Origin: Dyadobacter sp. SG02
Lineage (GTDB): Bacteria; Bacteroidota; Bacteroidia; Cytophagales; Spirosomataceae
Assembly (NCBI RefSeq): GCF_900109045.1
Contig: NZ_FNYL01000013.1
Location: 226,584-290,583 of the forward strand
DNA length: 64,000 nt
Reading direction: 5' to 3'
The notes under the pieces are model-generated. The model was not told the origin of the DNA. It did not search any database and worked only from the letters and a program-made list of their open reading frames with translations. Shown here one piece after another: positions 18,583 to 27,337 of the stretch. Within the stretch, counting starts at the first letter, position 1. Every line of letters begins with the position of its first letter. Position numbers and translations under genes: made by a program.

Positions 18583-18882
18583 AACCTGGCTCCTTTCACT
18601 GTTTAAGTTGGTAGAATCTCCAATGCACGTCCAAAACTGACGCGCTGAAACAAGTAAGAAATCTTCAATGAAGCGGGGAGGAACTCACAAAATCCGGGTC
18701 AAACGACGCGATACCCGCTGCAAAAAGCAAGTGAATGTTATTAATCGGTAAATGAAAATAAAATATTAAATATTTAATAATCAGGTAGTTATACGTAAAT
18801 TCGTAAGTGTATTCCCCCGTTTTACAAGCGTTGAGCGCTAATTTTTTGCTATCTTGAATATTACTTGAATCCCTGCCGCCGC
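18583..18882. other. Divergent intergenic region with AT-rich palindrome
   Basis: This 300-bp stretch separates the M64 operon (minus) from the AraC gene (plus). It contains TATTAAATATTTAATA, a perfect 16-bp palindrome at 18764-18779, about 104 bp before the AraC start. It may be an operator for the AraC-type regulator or just an AT-rich promoter region. No coding sequence or exact -7/-33 pair was found. Confidence 0.45.
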
Positions 18883-19677
18883 ATGCAGATACTACCGACA
18901 GCCACCTACCTGGGAAACACCTCAGCGACTTGCCAGGCGAATGGCATTTGGACGAGCGTGACCTGCTATACCCGGGAAAACCTTCCGAATGTGTCGTTGC
19001 ACGCTCATGCGAACCCGCACGTGACGGTGCTTTTGGCCGGGGCGACCCTGGAAAAGCGGCAAGGGGAGGAGCATTATCGGCAGGCTGGCGAGGCGGTATT
19101 TTTCCACGCCGGCGAGCCGCATGAAAATAGCCGGACGATGCCAGGCTCGCGAAACTTCAATATCGAATTTGCGCCGGATTTCTTTGCGGCATATGGTGTC
19201 GGGGAGGAGAAGATCGGCGAGGCGATCAACCGCAATCCGCTTGCCGCGCTTGCCTTTCTGAGGGCCTACTGCCATCTTTCACACGACGGTCTTTTAGCGG
19301 GCGATTCGATTGCAATGGCGGTTATCGGGCTGATGGACAGGCATTGCAGGGTTTGCAGGCAGCCTCCCCAATGGGTCCGGCAGGTTTCGGAACTCTTGCA
19401 GGACCGTTGGAACGAGCAAGTCGGTTTACAGGAATTATCCATTGAAACGGGCGTTCATCCGGTGACTATCTCCCGGTATTTTTCGCGCTATTTTGGCGGC
19501 ACGCTGAGTGACTATATGCGGAAACTGAGAGTTAAAAACACCTTGACGATGATTAAAAACACTCCTTACACACTCACACGCATCGCCTACGAGGCCGGAT
19601 TTACGGACCAGGCGCATTTTACAAAGGTATTTAAAGAGGTAACAGGTTTTTTACCGAAAGAATACCGGGCCGCATAG
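18883..19677 (+). CDS. AraC family transcriptional regulator with cupin sensor domain
   Basis: 264 residues from ATG 18883; an in-frame TTG at 18865 is the only longer option. The N-terminal half is a small cupin: LHAHANPHVTVLLAGAT and the EAVFFHAGEPHEN motif, which resembles a metal or ligand pocket. The C-terminal ~100 residues are two AraC HTH motifs (LQELSIETGVHPVTISRYFSRYFGGTLSDYMRKLRV and LTRIAYEAGFTDQAHFTKVFKEVTGFLPKEYR). It is monocistronic, ahead of an S41 peptidase gene on the same strand (72-bp gap). The effector is unknown. Confidence 0.87.
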   Translation: MQILPTATYLGNTSATCQANGIWTSVTCYTRENLPNVSLHAHANPHVTVLLAGATLEKRQGEEHYRQAGEAVFFHAGEPHENSRTMPGSRNFNIEFAPDFFAAYGVGEEKIGEAINRNPLAALAFLRAYCHLSHDGLLAGDSIAMAVIGLMDRHCRVCRQPPQWVRQVSELLQDRWNEQVGLQELSIETGVHPVTISRYFSRYFGGTLSDYMRKLRVKNTLTMIKNTPYTLTRIAYEAGFTDQAHFTKVFKEVTGFLPKEYRAA

Positions 19678-19749
19678 CGCGCTAATCTGATACAATTTTG
19701 AGTGACGGATATACAGGAACTTTGCCTGTAAACCCAATCAACCAAAGAT

Positions 19750-20739
19750 ATGTCAGCCATTCAATCAGCTTGTTTTTATCTGAGCGCAATCTTGATTCTC
19801 TGTTTTCAAAATGCCTTTTCCCAGGAGCTGTCGCCGAAAGCAATCGATGCGGCGATCGGCGATATGGCCCGTAGTATCGATACCGCATACGTTTTTCCGG
19901 AAAAGGGGCAAAAAATAGCACAGCACCTCCGTGGGGAACACCAACGCGGCAGTTTTAATCATGTAAAAAACTGGCAGGACCTGGCCGCGGTGATTTCGAA
20001 GAGCTTGCAGGAATTCAGCCGTGATGGGCATTTGTATGTCAGGAACGACCCGAAAACGGTAAACGACCTGAAAAATCCATCGCAAAATCATCCTGATTCA
20101 ACTCCGCAAAACGCAGGATATGACCCTTTTTTCGATGGCAAGGATGCTATCGAACGTAATTTCGGTTTTCGTGAAGTGCAAGTACTGGAAGGCAATGTCG
20201 GTTATATCAAAATCTCGGAAATCAATATCTCGGCCAAAAGCCTGCCGGTACTGTTTGCCGCGATGCGGTTGGTCGCCGGTACCAGGGCGCTGGTGATCGA
20301 CCTGCGCAATAATGGGGGTGGGGGCAGTAATGTGGGCAGCGTGTTGGAAAGTTTTTTTCTGCCGCCCCGGACGGCCCTCCTGGAATTTAACACCAGAAAC
20401 GGGAGCAGCCACACCGAAAAGACCGTCGACTGGCTCCTGGAACCAAAGTACGGGAAGCCGTTGTTCATTTTGGTCAATCCGGGTACGGCGTCGGCTGCGG
20501 AGGCATTTACGTTTGCATTGCAAAAACATCGTCGTGCCAAAGTGGTGGGGCAGAAATCGGCCGGTGGCGCGTTCATGAACTCATGGTACCCGGTCAACGA
20601 GCAGCTCTTTATCTCCGTTTCCACCGGCGCGCCTACATGGCCTGGTACGAGCGAAAGCTGGGAAGTGATTGGCATTCAGCCCGATTATCCGGTTGCCGAA
20701 GGGGCGGAGCTCGCCAAAGTGGCCGAATTGTTAAAGTGA
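19750..20739 (+). CDS. S41 family peptidase (C-terminal processing protease-like), exported
   Basis: 329 residues with a signal peptide ending NAFSQ. The N-terminal helical cap contains DTAYVFPEKGQKIA and the region leading to DGHLYV, as in tail-specific proteases and Bacteroidota S41 proteins. The core has LVIDLRNNGGGGSNVGSVLESFF and the nucleophile region NPGTASAAEAFTFAL with Ser248, followed by KVVGQKSAGGAFMNSW. No PDZ domain is evident, which fits the short S41 subgroup related to interphotoreceptor retinoid-binding protein. Expected to be a periplasmic serine peptidase of unknown substrate. The Crp/Fnr gene follows 45 bp later on the same strand. Confidence 0.86.
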   Translation: MSAIQSACFYLSAILILCFQNAFSQELSPKAIDAAIGDMARSIDTAYVFPEKGQKIAQHLRGEHQRGSFNHVKNWQDLAAVISKSLQEFSRDGHLYVRNDPKTVNDLKNPSQNHPDSTPQNAGYDPFFDGKDAIERNFGFREVQVLEGNVGYIKISEINISAKSLPVLFAAMRLVAGTRALVIDLRNNGGGGSNVGSVLESFFLPPRTALLEFNTRNGSSHTEKTVDWLLEPKYGKPLFILVNPGTASAAEAFTFALQKHRRAKVVGQKSAGGAFMNSWYPVNEQLFISVSTGAPTWPGTSESWEVIGIQPDYPVAEGAELAKVAELLK

Positions 20740-20784
20740 GCGCGGCGGGGTCTTTTGTATTTAGTTAATCATTTTGGCCAGGTT

Positions 20785-21381
20785 ATGACCGACAAAAACG
20801 AGATTATTGCCGCGTATCTGAAAAAGTTCGCTGGTTTGACAGACAAGGATATTGCTGAAAGTCAGCCATTCTGGAAACCGCGAACGATCAGGAAAGGCGA
20901 TTTTTTTAATATGCAAAGTATGGTCTGCAACGACCTCGGTCTGGTGTTAAAGGGGATTTTCAGGATCTACTACCGCGACCCGCAGACCGATACGGACAAA
21001 AACCTTTTCTTTTTTTCGGAAAATCAATTTGTTGTATCATTCAGAAGCTTCATATCGCGCAATCCGTGCTGGTATTTCATCGAAGCCATGGAGGATTCGG
21101 AGATTGTTTTCATTTCCTACAAGGATCTCAACGGTCTGTACGAAACCAATCCGAACTGGGGGAGGTTCGGCAGGTTGCTGGCCGAACTGTTCTTCGCCTA
21201 TGCGCAGACGCGTACGGAAGAATTCATGTTTTTCTCCAATGAGGAGCGTTACCTGAGGTTGCTGGAAGAGCATCCCAATATCGTGGAGCGCATTCCGGCG
21301 TACCACATTTCCTCCTATCTGGGCATTACCAACCCTTCGCTGAGCCGTATCAGGAAGCGCGTAAAAAGTAGTGGCGGTTAG
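20785..21381 (+). CDS. Crp/Fnr family transcriptional regulator
   Basis: 198 residues from ATG 20785; the longer reading uses TTG 20755. Residues 25-115 form a cyclic-nucleotide-binding-like beta roll (RKGDFFNMQSMVCNDLGLVLKGIFRIYY, FFFSENQFVVSFRSFIS). The C-terminal part is a short winged helix with IPAYHISSYLGITNPSLSRIRKRV, the usual Bacteroidota variant. No Cys cluster of the FNR type is seen, so the signal is not obviously oxygen. It may be co-expressed with the S41 gene. Confidence 0.85.
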   Translation: MTDKNEIIAAYLKKFAGLTDKDIAESQPFWKPRTIRKGDFFNMQSMVCNDLGLVLKGIFRIYYRDPQTDTDKNLFFFSENQFVVSFRSFISRNPCWYFIEAMEDSEIVFISYKDLNGLYETNPNWGRFGRLLAELFFAYAQTRTEEFMFFSNEERYLRLLEEHPNIVERIPAYHISSYLGITNPSLSRIRKRVKSSGG

Positions 21382-21404
21382 CCTTTGAAACCCGGATAAC
21401 CGCC
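21373..21404. terminator. Possible shared terminator between convergent genes
   Basis: GGCGGTTA (21373-21380) overlaps the Crp/Fnr stop codon and pairs perfectly with TAACCGCC (21397-21404) over a 16-nt loop. It lies in the 32-bp gap between convergent genes. No U-tract follows, so confidence is modest. Confidence 0.4.
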
Positions 21405-21413
21405 AACGCCTCG

Positions 21414-22001
21414 TTATGCCGCGGCGATCCTATTGACAGTTTTGGACAATCGGAATGCCGAAACCAGGTAATAAAACGCCCCGAAAGCAGCATAACCGGC
21501 CAGACTGCTGATACCCATCGTAGGATCATGCGCCAGTGCGATAAACGAACCTCCGCCGATGATGGACTGGCCTCCGCTGATGATCATCGGCCACTGCCCG
21601 CCGAGCAATTGTCTGCGCCGTATCCCGAGGATGAGCTGGATCAACCCGGTAAGAATCGCCCAGATCCCGAAGACCACCAGCGTTTCGGGAATACCCCGCT
21701 GCAATGCAATGCCCACGGCAATGGCTGTAACAATGCTGATCACCACATTGACATACTGAGGTACTTTGGAAGCGCCGCCGCGATTGGCGCGGATGTCGAT
21801 TAACGTGCCTACGACGTCCCAGGCCGGGTAAATTACCAGCAGGACGGTGGTAATGCCTGCCGATTTTTGGGCAAACAGCACGGTAAGGATTACCCAGCAA
21901 ACCGAAAAGGCGGCGCGAACGAAATAGAGGTTGCGGAGTGATCTCGCGGTGGTAACCGCATGGCTGTCGGTTACTGCATTTGAAAACGATGGAGATGACA
22001 T
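21414..22001 (-). CDS. DUF308-type membrane protein (HdeD-like)
   Basis: 195 residues with six predicted hydrophobic helices: YFVRAAFSVCWVILTVLFA, SAGITTVLLVIYPAWDVVGTLI, VNVVISIVTAIAVGIAL, TLVVFGIWAILTGLIQLILGI, WPMIISGGQSIIGGGSFIAL and SLAGYAAFGAFYYLVSAF. The internal repeat of about 50 residues with GIWAILTGLIQLI is the DUF308 signature, found in HdeD-like acid-stress membrane proteins. The role is unknown. It sits alone between terminators. Confidence 0.75.
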   Translation of the reverse strand: MSSPSFSNAVTDSHAVTTARSLRNLYFVRAAFSVCWVILTVLFAQKSAGITTVLLVIYPAWDVVGTLIDIRANRGGASKVPQYVNVVISIVTAIAVGIALQRGIPETLVVFGIWAILTGLIQLILGIRRRQLLGGQWPMIISGGQSIIGGGSFIALAHDPTMGISSLAGYAAFGAFYYLVSAFRLSKTVNRIAAA

Positions 22002-22161
22002 AAGGTTAGATTTTGTTTGGTTTTGTCACTCCAAAGTTGCGTGGACGTTTTCCGGAAAATTTTCACCAAAGTTAAAATCAGGAAAAATAATTTGCCCGGC
22101 ATTAGGCAAGCTCATCGTTATCGGCGCGAATCAAAAAACAAATGCGCCAGTTTCCTTAATG

Positions 22162-22198
22162 AAAAACAGCACCGCAGGGAATTGCAAGTGCTGTTTTT
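22162..22198. terminator. Bidirectional intrinsic terminator
   Basis: AAAAACAGCAC (22162-22172) pairs perfectly with GTGCTGTTTTT (22188-22198) over a 15-nt loop, with A-run and T-run on opposite arms. It ends the carbonic anhydrase transcript (minus) 37 bp past its stop. Confidence 0.8.
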
Positions 22199-22235
22199 TG
22201 TCCCGATTGGGATGGGTAGTTGAGGAAACTTTTTA

Positions 22236-22766
22236 TTATGGTATCGAATAAAGGTGTTCTACATTACCGCGCAAATCCAAAAGAAAGCAGTGGACATTCA
22301 GGGTCACGGTGGTATCCTTATCTACTTTAAATTGATGGATTTCTTCTGCCAGCGCTATCGAGAATTTGACGTGACAGGCATGCTCGCCAACAGAAAGCGC
22401 TTCCTCGGTCAGGAAGTTTTGGTAAGCGCCACAGTCCTCGTGTTCAATGATATAGACATCCTTAATGTCATGCAGGGCAATCGCAATCCTCACGTGATCT
22501 TGCCACACTTCATTCCAGTTTTTGTAACTTTTTATTCCCGCTTTGAGTTTTTTGTGATCGATCAACTTTGTTAGCTTGGGATTTTCGGCCTGGGTCATCA
22601 ACGACGTTCCGGCCAACGCAAAATGGTCGTAGCGGTTAGTAAGATTGTCGAAATGAAGGAATTCCAGCAAATTGTCCGTTAACCGCAGGTCAATGCAGCT
22701 GAGAACTAAAATGTTTTTCTTGGGCAGGTGATAAACGCCGCGCTCGGGATAGTTGAAGTAGGACAT
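22236..22766 (-). CDS. Beta-class carbonic anhydrase-like protein
   Basis: 176 residues from MSYFNYPERG at 22766; a further 23 residues are possible from 22835 but look unlike the family. The zinc site of beta-carbonic anhydrases is visible: Cys24-x-Asp26-x-Arg28 in LSCIDLRLTD and His109-x-x-Cys112 in EHEDCGAY. The expected reaction is reversible CO2 hydration in the cytoplasm. The protein is somewhat short and its mid-region (KAGIKSYKNWNEVWQDHVRIAIALHDIKDVYI) is unlike the classical enzymes, so it could be a divergent or non-CA zinc protein. It lies after the CHAT operon, separated by 115 bp. Confidence 0.72.
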   Translation of the reverse strand: MSYFNYPERGVYHLPKKNILVLSCIDLRLTDNLLEFLHFDNLTNRYDHFALAGTSLMTQAENPKLTKLIDHKKLKAGIKSYKNWNEVWQDHVRIAIALHDIKDVYIIEHEDCGAYQNFLTEEALSVGEHACHVKFSIALAEEIHQFKVDKDTTVTLNVHCFLLDLRGNVEHLYSIP

Positions 22767-22881
22767 GGTTGACTGACAGGTTGGATTGGTAATGGTATGT
22801 TCGGATTGATCAAAACATATGATCAAATCAGACAAAGATCCAACCTGTAACTACTTCATATTGTTTGTAGTCAATTGCTTA

Positions 22882-23745
22882 TTAAGCGGTAACAAAATCT
22901 CTTATCAACTGCAACACCTCATCAAAATGTGTGTCCAGCACATCGTGCCCCCCGTCTAAAATGTGGATTTGGGCGTCGGGCAAATCGCGGCGGTAACAGG
23001 GTACTTCTTCCACCGAAAAGAATATCTCGTATTTCCCCCAAATGACAAGGGCCGGCGGCTGGTATTTGCGGAAATATTCCTGGTATGCAGGGAACATTTC
23101 CAGGTGTGTTCTAAAATCGCAGTTTAATTCAAACTGCTTTTCAATATTGCCCGGCCTCTTTAAAAACTCCCAATCCAGCATCCACAATTCCGGGCTTACC
23201 CTGGTTAATACCTCTTCGGGAAGCCCTCCGAAATATTGGTTTTTAATGCCTTCCGCGCTCAGGAATTTGATTAATTCCCGCTTCTTTTCGGCGGTCGGAT
23301 TGTACCAGTATTGAATATATTCATCCCATTCAGGGCCCATACCTTCACGATGTGCATTGCCGCTTTGAACGATAATTCCTGCAATTTTCCCGGGGTGGTT
23401 AATGCATAATTGAAGCCCGATCGGAGCACCGTAATCGTGGAGGTAAATAAAATACCGGTTGAGATGGATGGCTTCGGTGAATTGGTTTATCAGCTTCGAT
23501 ATATTCCCGAATGTATATGCAAAATGATCCGGTACGGGAAATTCGCTGAAACCAAAACCCGGATAGTCCGGGGCGACAAGATGATATTGGTCCGACATCG
23601 CGATCATCAGGTTTTTGAATGCGATCGACGAAGTCGGGAAGCCATGTAGCAGCAGCAGCGACGGATTGCTTTTGTCCCCGGCCTCGCGGTAGAAAACATC
23701 GATCCCGTCGATATTGATGGTCCTGTTGTGGATTTGCCTCGACAT
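22882..23745 (-). CDS. Alpha/beta hydrolase of the epoxide hydrolase/haloalkane dehalogenase type
   Basis: 287 residues from MSRQIHNR. Oxyanion motif HGFPTSS, nucleophile Asp in LHDYGAPIG (an Asp elbow, not Ser), and catalytic His in LDGGHDVLDTHF. The acid residue region is WGKYEIFFSVEE. The family splits epoxides, haloalkanes or esters through an aspartyl ester; the substrate is unknown. It starts 13 bp after the LRR/TPR gene ends on the same strand, so it looks like the last gene of the CHAT-STAND-LRR operon. It could be an effector or a passenger. Confidence 0.82.
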   Translation of the reverse strand: MSRQIHNRTINIDGIDVFYREAGDKSNPSLLLLHGFPTSSIAFKNLMIAMSDQYHLVAPDYPGFGFSEFPVPDHFAYTFGNISKLINQFTEAIHLNRYFIYLHDYGAPIGLQLCINHPGKIAGIIVQSGNAHREGMGPEWDEYIQYWYNPTAEKKRELIKFLSAEGIKNQYFGGLPEEVLTRVSPELWMLDWEFLKRPGNIEKQFELNCDFRTHLEMFPAYQEYFRKYQPPALVIWGKYEIFFSVEEVPCYRRDLPDAQIHILDGGHDVLDTHFDEVLQLIRDFVTA

Positions 23746-23758
23746 GTGCATTGGGTTT

Positions 23759-25432
23759 TTACTTCCCTTTGCTAAAAAAATTAAGCCTGCCGATCATTGC
23801 CTTGATTTTTGCGACGTCGGGGTGGACGGGCACTCCGGCCTTGCGGAAATCTTCGAAATCCTGCAACGCCGATTTACACGCGGCTTCGCTGACGAGGAAC
23901 TCCCGATAGGTCATAACCGCTTCGTCGTATTCATTTTGCCAAAGCAATGCGTGCGCCAGGTTTAATTTAATAAAGGTTTGCGAAGGACTTGTTTCCAGCC
24001 CGAGCCTGCATATTCTTTCCGCTTCCTCATATTGGGCAAGGAACAACTTGTAAAACCCGAGGTTACCATAGCATTGCGCGAGACGGAACCGGATGATGGG
24101 ATCGTTTGGCAGGGAATCATTGAATACCAACAGACTGTCCCGCAGACCTATCTGGTACCGGGCAAGAGAATCGTAACTGGGTTTGGCATTACCGGCTTGA
24201 ATCCGCGTTAATTTAAAGCTCCGGTTCCACGCTAGGTCCGCCTTGCTCTCGTACAACATGGTTTTGATGCCGTTTTCAAATGGGACTTCGCGATGGTAGC
24301 CTTCCAGCAACGATGTCAGGTTTTGGTATAATTTTATCTTGTCGTCGATAGGCAAATTCGATCCGATCTTTATTTCGGCCAGGATCTTTTGAGGTTCTTC
24401 GTAATAATCTTTGTATAAAATGGTGCGATTCGGAAGCCAGGTTTTAATCTCTTCCAAATGCGCCCTGCTGATTTTGTTTCCCAGCAAATTCAGGTATTGA
24501 AGGTTTTTCAATTTCGCAATCCGGCTGGGAATGCTGTCTAGTTGATTGTTGGAAAGGTCCAGTTTAATGATATTGCTTTTTTCTAGGGAATCATTGGGAA
24601 ACACCTCTTCTGATAACCCCAGTTTATTATTGGACAAGTCCAGGGTTAATAAGTGTGGTACTAAAAAAATGCCTCTTGGTATGGTGGTGATACCCGTGTT
24701 GGCAAGGCCCAATGTGGTCAGTTCCGGCAGGTCTTTTAACCCGGCAACCAGTCGTCTCAATAACGTTTGATTGACCCCTCTCGAATCTTCTACAAAGAGT
24801 ATTTTTAGTTGCTTCGCATCGAAAATAGCAAACCTTTCCTTGCGGGTCCGGATCGATGTAATGCATGCGGTGATGGAAGTGTCGGTCAGGAAATTGACAT
24901 TTCTGGTCAGCTTGAATTCCGCTCTCGTCGTATCCAGTAGAAATTCCGGGCCATTATCCTGTTTTTTTACAATGGCATATCCGTATTTCTGTCCGAAAGG
25001 AATTGCGGAACTGTATTTATAATCGATCAGTACCTGGCCGTCGTTATTGACAAACCCGTAGCGCCCACTGTTAAATGCCAAAGCAAACCTGCCATTGTAA
25101 AAATAGAATGCCTTGATCAGGTTTTGATTTTTTTCGGCCAATACCCGGGCCGATTCATATGCCTTTACAATTTCTACTTTTTGCGAATCGATTTTGGAAT
25201 TCACGTTTCTAAGTACCGATTGAAAACTGCCGGAAAGATCATCGCAAACCAGCAAACCGGCTTCGCAATAATCGCGTGCCTGGGTAAGCTCATTTTTTTC
25301 GAGCGATTTTTTGGCAGACACCAGCAGGTTTTCACAGGAACGATCGGGTTCCGGGGCCGCAATTTTTTTTGCTTTCTGGCCGTGGGCATAAGTTCCCACG
25401 AGCAAAATCCATAACACGCAGATTTTTTTCAT
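23759..25432 (-). CDS. Exported leucine-rich repeat/TPR protein of the CHAT-STAND operon
   Basis: 557 residues. Signal peptide MKKICVLWILLVGTYAHG, cut before QKAK. Residues 30-105 are a helical repeat (SAKKSLEKNELTQARDYCEAGL). Residues 112-160 resemble a WG beta-repeat (GRYGFVNNDGQVLIDYKY, GYAIVKKQ). Residues about 232-330 hold four to five leucine-rich repeats (LTTLGLANTGITTIP, LTLDLSNNKLG, IIKLDLSNNQLDSIP, LQYLNLLGNKIS). Residues about 430-545 are TPR-like (FRLAQCYGNLGFYKLFLAQYEEAERI, LNLAHALLWQNEYDEAVMTYREFL). Its start overlaps the stop of the STAND gene by 4 bp. The signal peptide places it outside the cytoplasm, the reverse of typical sensor modules in CHAT-STAND systems. Role inferred: sensor or ligand-binding partner. 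Confidence 0.8.
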   Translation of the reverse strand: MKKICVLWILLVGTYAHGQKAKKIAAPEPDRSCENLLVSAKKSLEKNELTQARDYCEAGLLVCDDLSGSFQSVLRNVNSKIDSQKVEIVKAYESARVLAEKNQNLIKAFYFYNGRFALAFNSGRYGFVNNDGQVLIDYKYSSAIPFGQKYGYAIVKKQDNGPEFLLDTTRAEFKLTRNVNFLTDTSITACITSIRTRKERFAIFDAKQLKILFVEDSRGVNQTLLRRLVAGLKDLPELTTLGLANTGITTIPRGIFLVPHLLTLDLSNNKLGLSEEVFPNDSLEKSNIIKLDLSNNQLDSIPSRIAKLKNLQYLNLLGNKISRAHLEEIKTWLPNRTILYKDYYEEPQKILAEIKIGSNLPIDDKIKLYQNLTSLLEGYHREVPFENGIKTMLYESKADLAWNRSFKLTRIQAGNAKPSYDSLARYQIGLRDSLLVFNDSLPNDPIIRFRLAQCYGNLGFYKLFLAQYEEAERICRLGLETSPSQTFIKLNLAHALLWQNEYDEAVMTYREFLVSEAACKSALQDFEDFRKAGVPVHPDVAKIKAMIGRLNFFSKGK

Positions 25433-27333
25433 GGTTGAACGGATTTAATTTGTGCTTCCAATGACTTTAAACTTTCCAGCAATTCGGGATCGTCCGGAAA
25501 CTTGCCGAGGCCTTTTTTGAGGATCGACATTTCGAGGTCATACTGCTGAATGTTGCGCATCCGGTTCGCGGCAGAAATGTATTTTTTTACTTCAATGCTA
25601 TCCCGTTGTTTTTCGGCGGCCACTCTTTTGCCCAGTTCGGCCTGGCTTTTGGTGAGTGCGGCTTCGGCCCGGTTCTTTTGGACTTTGGTATTCTTGTTGC
25701 TCGCGGCAAGGGCGGTTAATGCAGTATTTTTATCCTGCAATGCCAGCCTGGCCCTTTGTTCCGACTTTGTAGCACTGTCGGCCAGGGCAATGGCTTTCTG
25801 TTCGCTTCGCTCCGCCTTCTCTTGGAGCGCTTTGGATTTGAATTTTTCGTTTTCAGCAATTTCCCTTTGCGATTCCGCATTCTTGTAGAAAAACCAGGCC
25901 ATCAGGCTCGACATCATCGCCACGAATGCGATGATGTATGCGATTGTCCGTGCTCTTTCCGTATTCGAAAGCGCCTCCGTCAGCTTCTGGTTTTGTTCCT
26001 CCTTATCGATCGCCTCCTTCTGTACCTTGCTGAGCTTTTCCTGGTGGTATTTGTTGCTCGTTTCCTGGTACTCTTTCCAATGGCTTTCGTAATTGGGGAT
26101 CTTTTCGAGGCGCGCACAGTAAACGTTTGCTTTCGCGATGTCGGTCTCTGTCAGCAGCCGGGTTTCGGGTTTGTTTTCAGCAATCCAGCGCTCGTAATCG
26201 CTTTGAAACGATCTCACAAAAGCCTTGAATTCCCTGCTTTCCACCGATCTCAGTTCGCTGATTTGTTTGGCCACCACATCATGTACCGGCTCGTAGCGGC
26301 TCACGTCGTCTTCGTCGGCGCGGAGCAAATTCAGGTTTGAAAAATAGGTGAGCGCTTTTTTGATATCCTGTTCGCCGGTTTCGAGGCTTACCATCAGCTC
26401 ATCCACCTTTCGCGATTGTTTGGTTCCTTCATCGGTGGCAAATTCGTCCAGCAGGCGCGACGCGAAATCGTCCGGCAGACGCATGGTCACGAACTCCTCC
26501 CGCGCTTTTTCCAGCATGGATTCGATAAAGGTCTTCAACACATTACCCAACCTTCCGACCGCGTTAATGCCATGCTCGGTGAAGGTAATCCCGGGAGACT
26601 TCTGCGTCTTGCATTCCTGCACGTACAGGTAATGCAGGTAGATTTGCAGGTAGGGCAAATGCGCCGCCTGCGTGCCCTCTTTCACTTGCATCAGTATTTT
26701 CCGGGCTGTTTCCGGTCCTTCTTCCAGCTCGACGTCCGCAGATTTACTCATATCCACAATGACCGAACGGGTCGTATCGTCTTTCATGGGTTCTACCCGA
26801 AAGCGCTTGTCGAACAGAAGCGGCACAAACTGCTCATATTCATACAAATGCCCGATGTATTCTTCCCGTATCGAAAGGATCAGCTTGCAGGGGATCGGCA
26901 GTACGAGCAGTTGCTGAATGTCCTTGAAAAACGCTACCCGTTCTTCGTGGTCGCCCAGTGTGAAAATCTCTTCGAACTGGTCGAACACGATGTAAACCGG
27001 AATCCAGCGGTTTTCATAAACATCGGTGATGGCCGTGGCGAGGCTGGAAATTTCAGTTACCTGCAAGAGGCGTTTTAACTCCTGCCGAAAAGCGTCGTTA
27101 ATATTGTCTTTCCTGCGGACCGAAACTCTCGACCAGTCGGTCAGCTTGAAGACTTTGGGCAGGCCGGCATTGATAATGCTCGTTTTACCCGTTCCCGAGG
27201 CGCCGTAGAATAGTACCAGGCGGGTTTGTTGCAACAGGTTGTAAAGCGCGAAAATTTCCGGGTCTCTCCCGAAAAAAATATCCTTGTCCGAGGAGCTGTA
27301 CGGCTCGAAAAGTTTGAATGGGCTATCTGCCAT
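25429..27333 (-). CDS. Membrane-anchored STAND (nSTAND1-like) NTPase
   Basis: 634 residues. N-terminal FGRDPEIFALYNLL leads to Walker A GASGTGKTS (44-52). Walker B-like FDQFEEIF (117-124) carries Asp118 and acidic Glu121/Glu122. A sensor Arg follows in ILSIREEYIGHL (Arg156). A winged-helix part contains RYEPVHDVVAKQI (about 346-358), which resembles the nSTAND HD motif. A transmembrane helix lies at about 463-483 (TIAYIIAFVAMMSSLMAWFFY). A long coiled coil rich in Glu, Lys, Ala and Ser fills 485-600, and the end resembles a TPR (QYDLEMSILKKGLGKFPDDPEL). The N-terminal ATPase should be cytoplasmic and the C-terminal coiled coil periplasmic. It overlaps the downstream gene by 4 bp and starts 4 bp after the CHAT gene. 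Confidence 0.83.
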   Translation of the reverse strand: MADSPFKLFEPYSSSDKDIFFGRDPEIFALYNLLQQTRLVLFYGASGTGKTSIINAGLPKVFKLTDWSRVSVRRKDNINDAFRQELKRLLQVTEISSLATAITDVYENRWIPVYIVFDQFEEIFTLGDHEERVAFFKDIQQLLVLPIPCKLILSIREEYIGHLYEYEQFVPLLFDKRFRVEPMKDDTTRSVIVDMSKSADVELEEGPETARKILMQVKEGTQAAHLPYLQIYLHYLYVQECKTQKSPGITFTEHGINAVGRLGNVLKTFIESMLEKAREEFVTMRLPDDFASRLLDEFATDEGTKQSRKVDELMVSLETGEQDIKKALTYFSNLNLLRADEDDVSRYEPVHDVVAKQISELRSVESREFKAFVRSFQSDYERWIAENKPETRLLTETDIAKANVYCARLEKIPNYESHWKEYQETSNKYHQEKLSKVQKEAIDKEEQNQKLTEALSNTERARTIAYIIAFVAMMSSLMAWFFYKNAESQREIAENEKFKSKALQEKAERSEQKAIALADSATKSEQRARLALQDKNTALTALAASNKNTKVQKNRAEAALTKSQAELGKRVAAEKQRDSIEVKKYISAANRMRNIQQYDLEMSILKKGLGKFPDDPELLESLKSLEAQIKSVQP

Positions 27334-27337
27334 GGGT

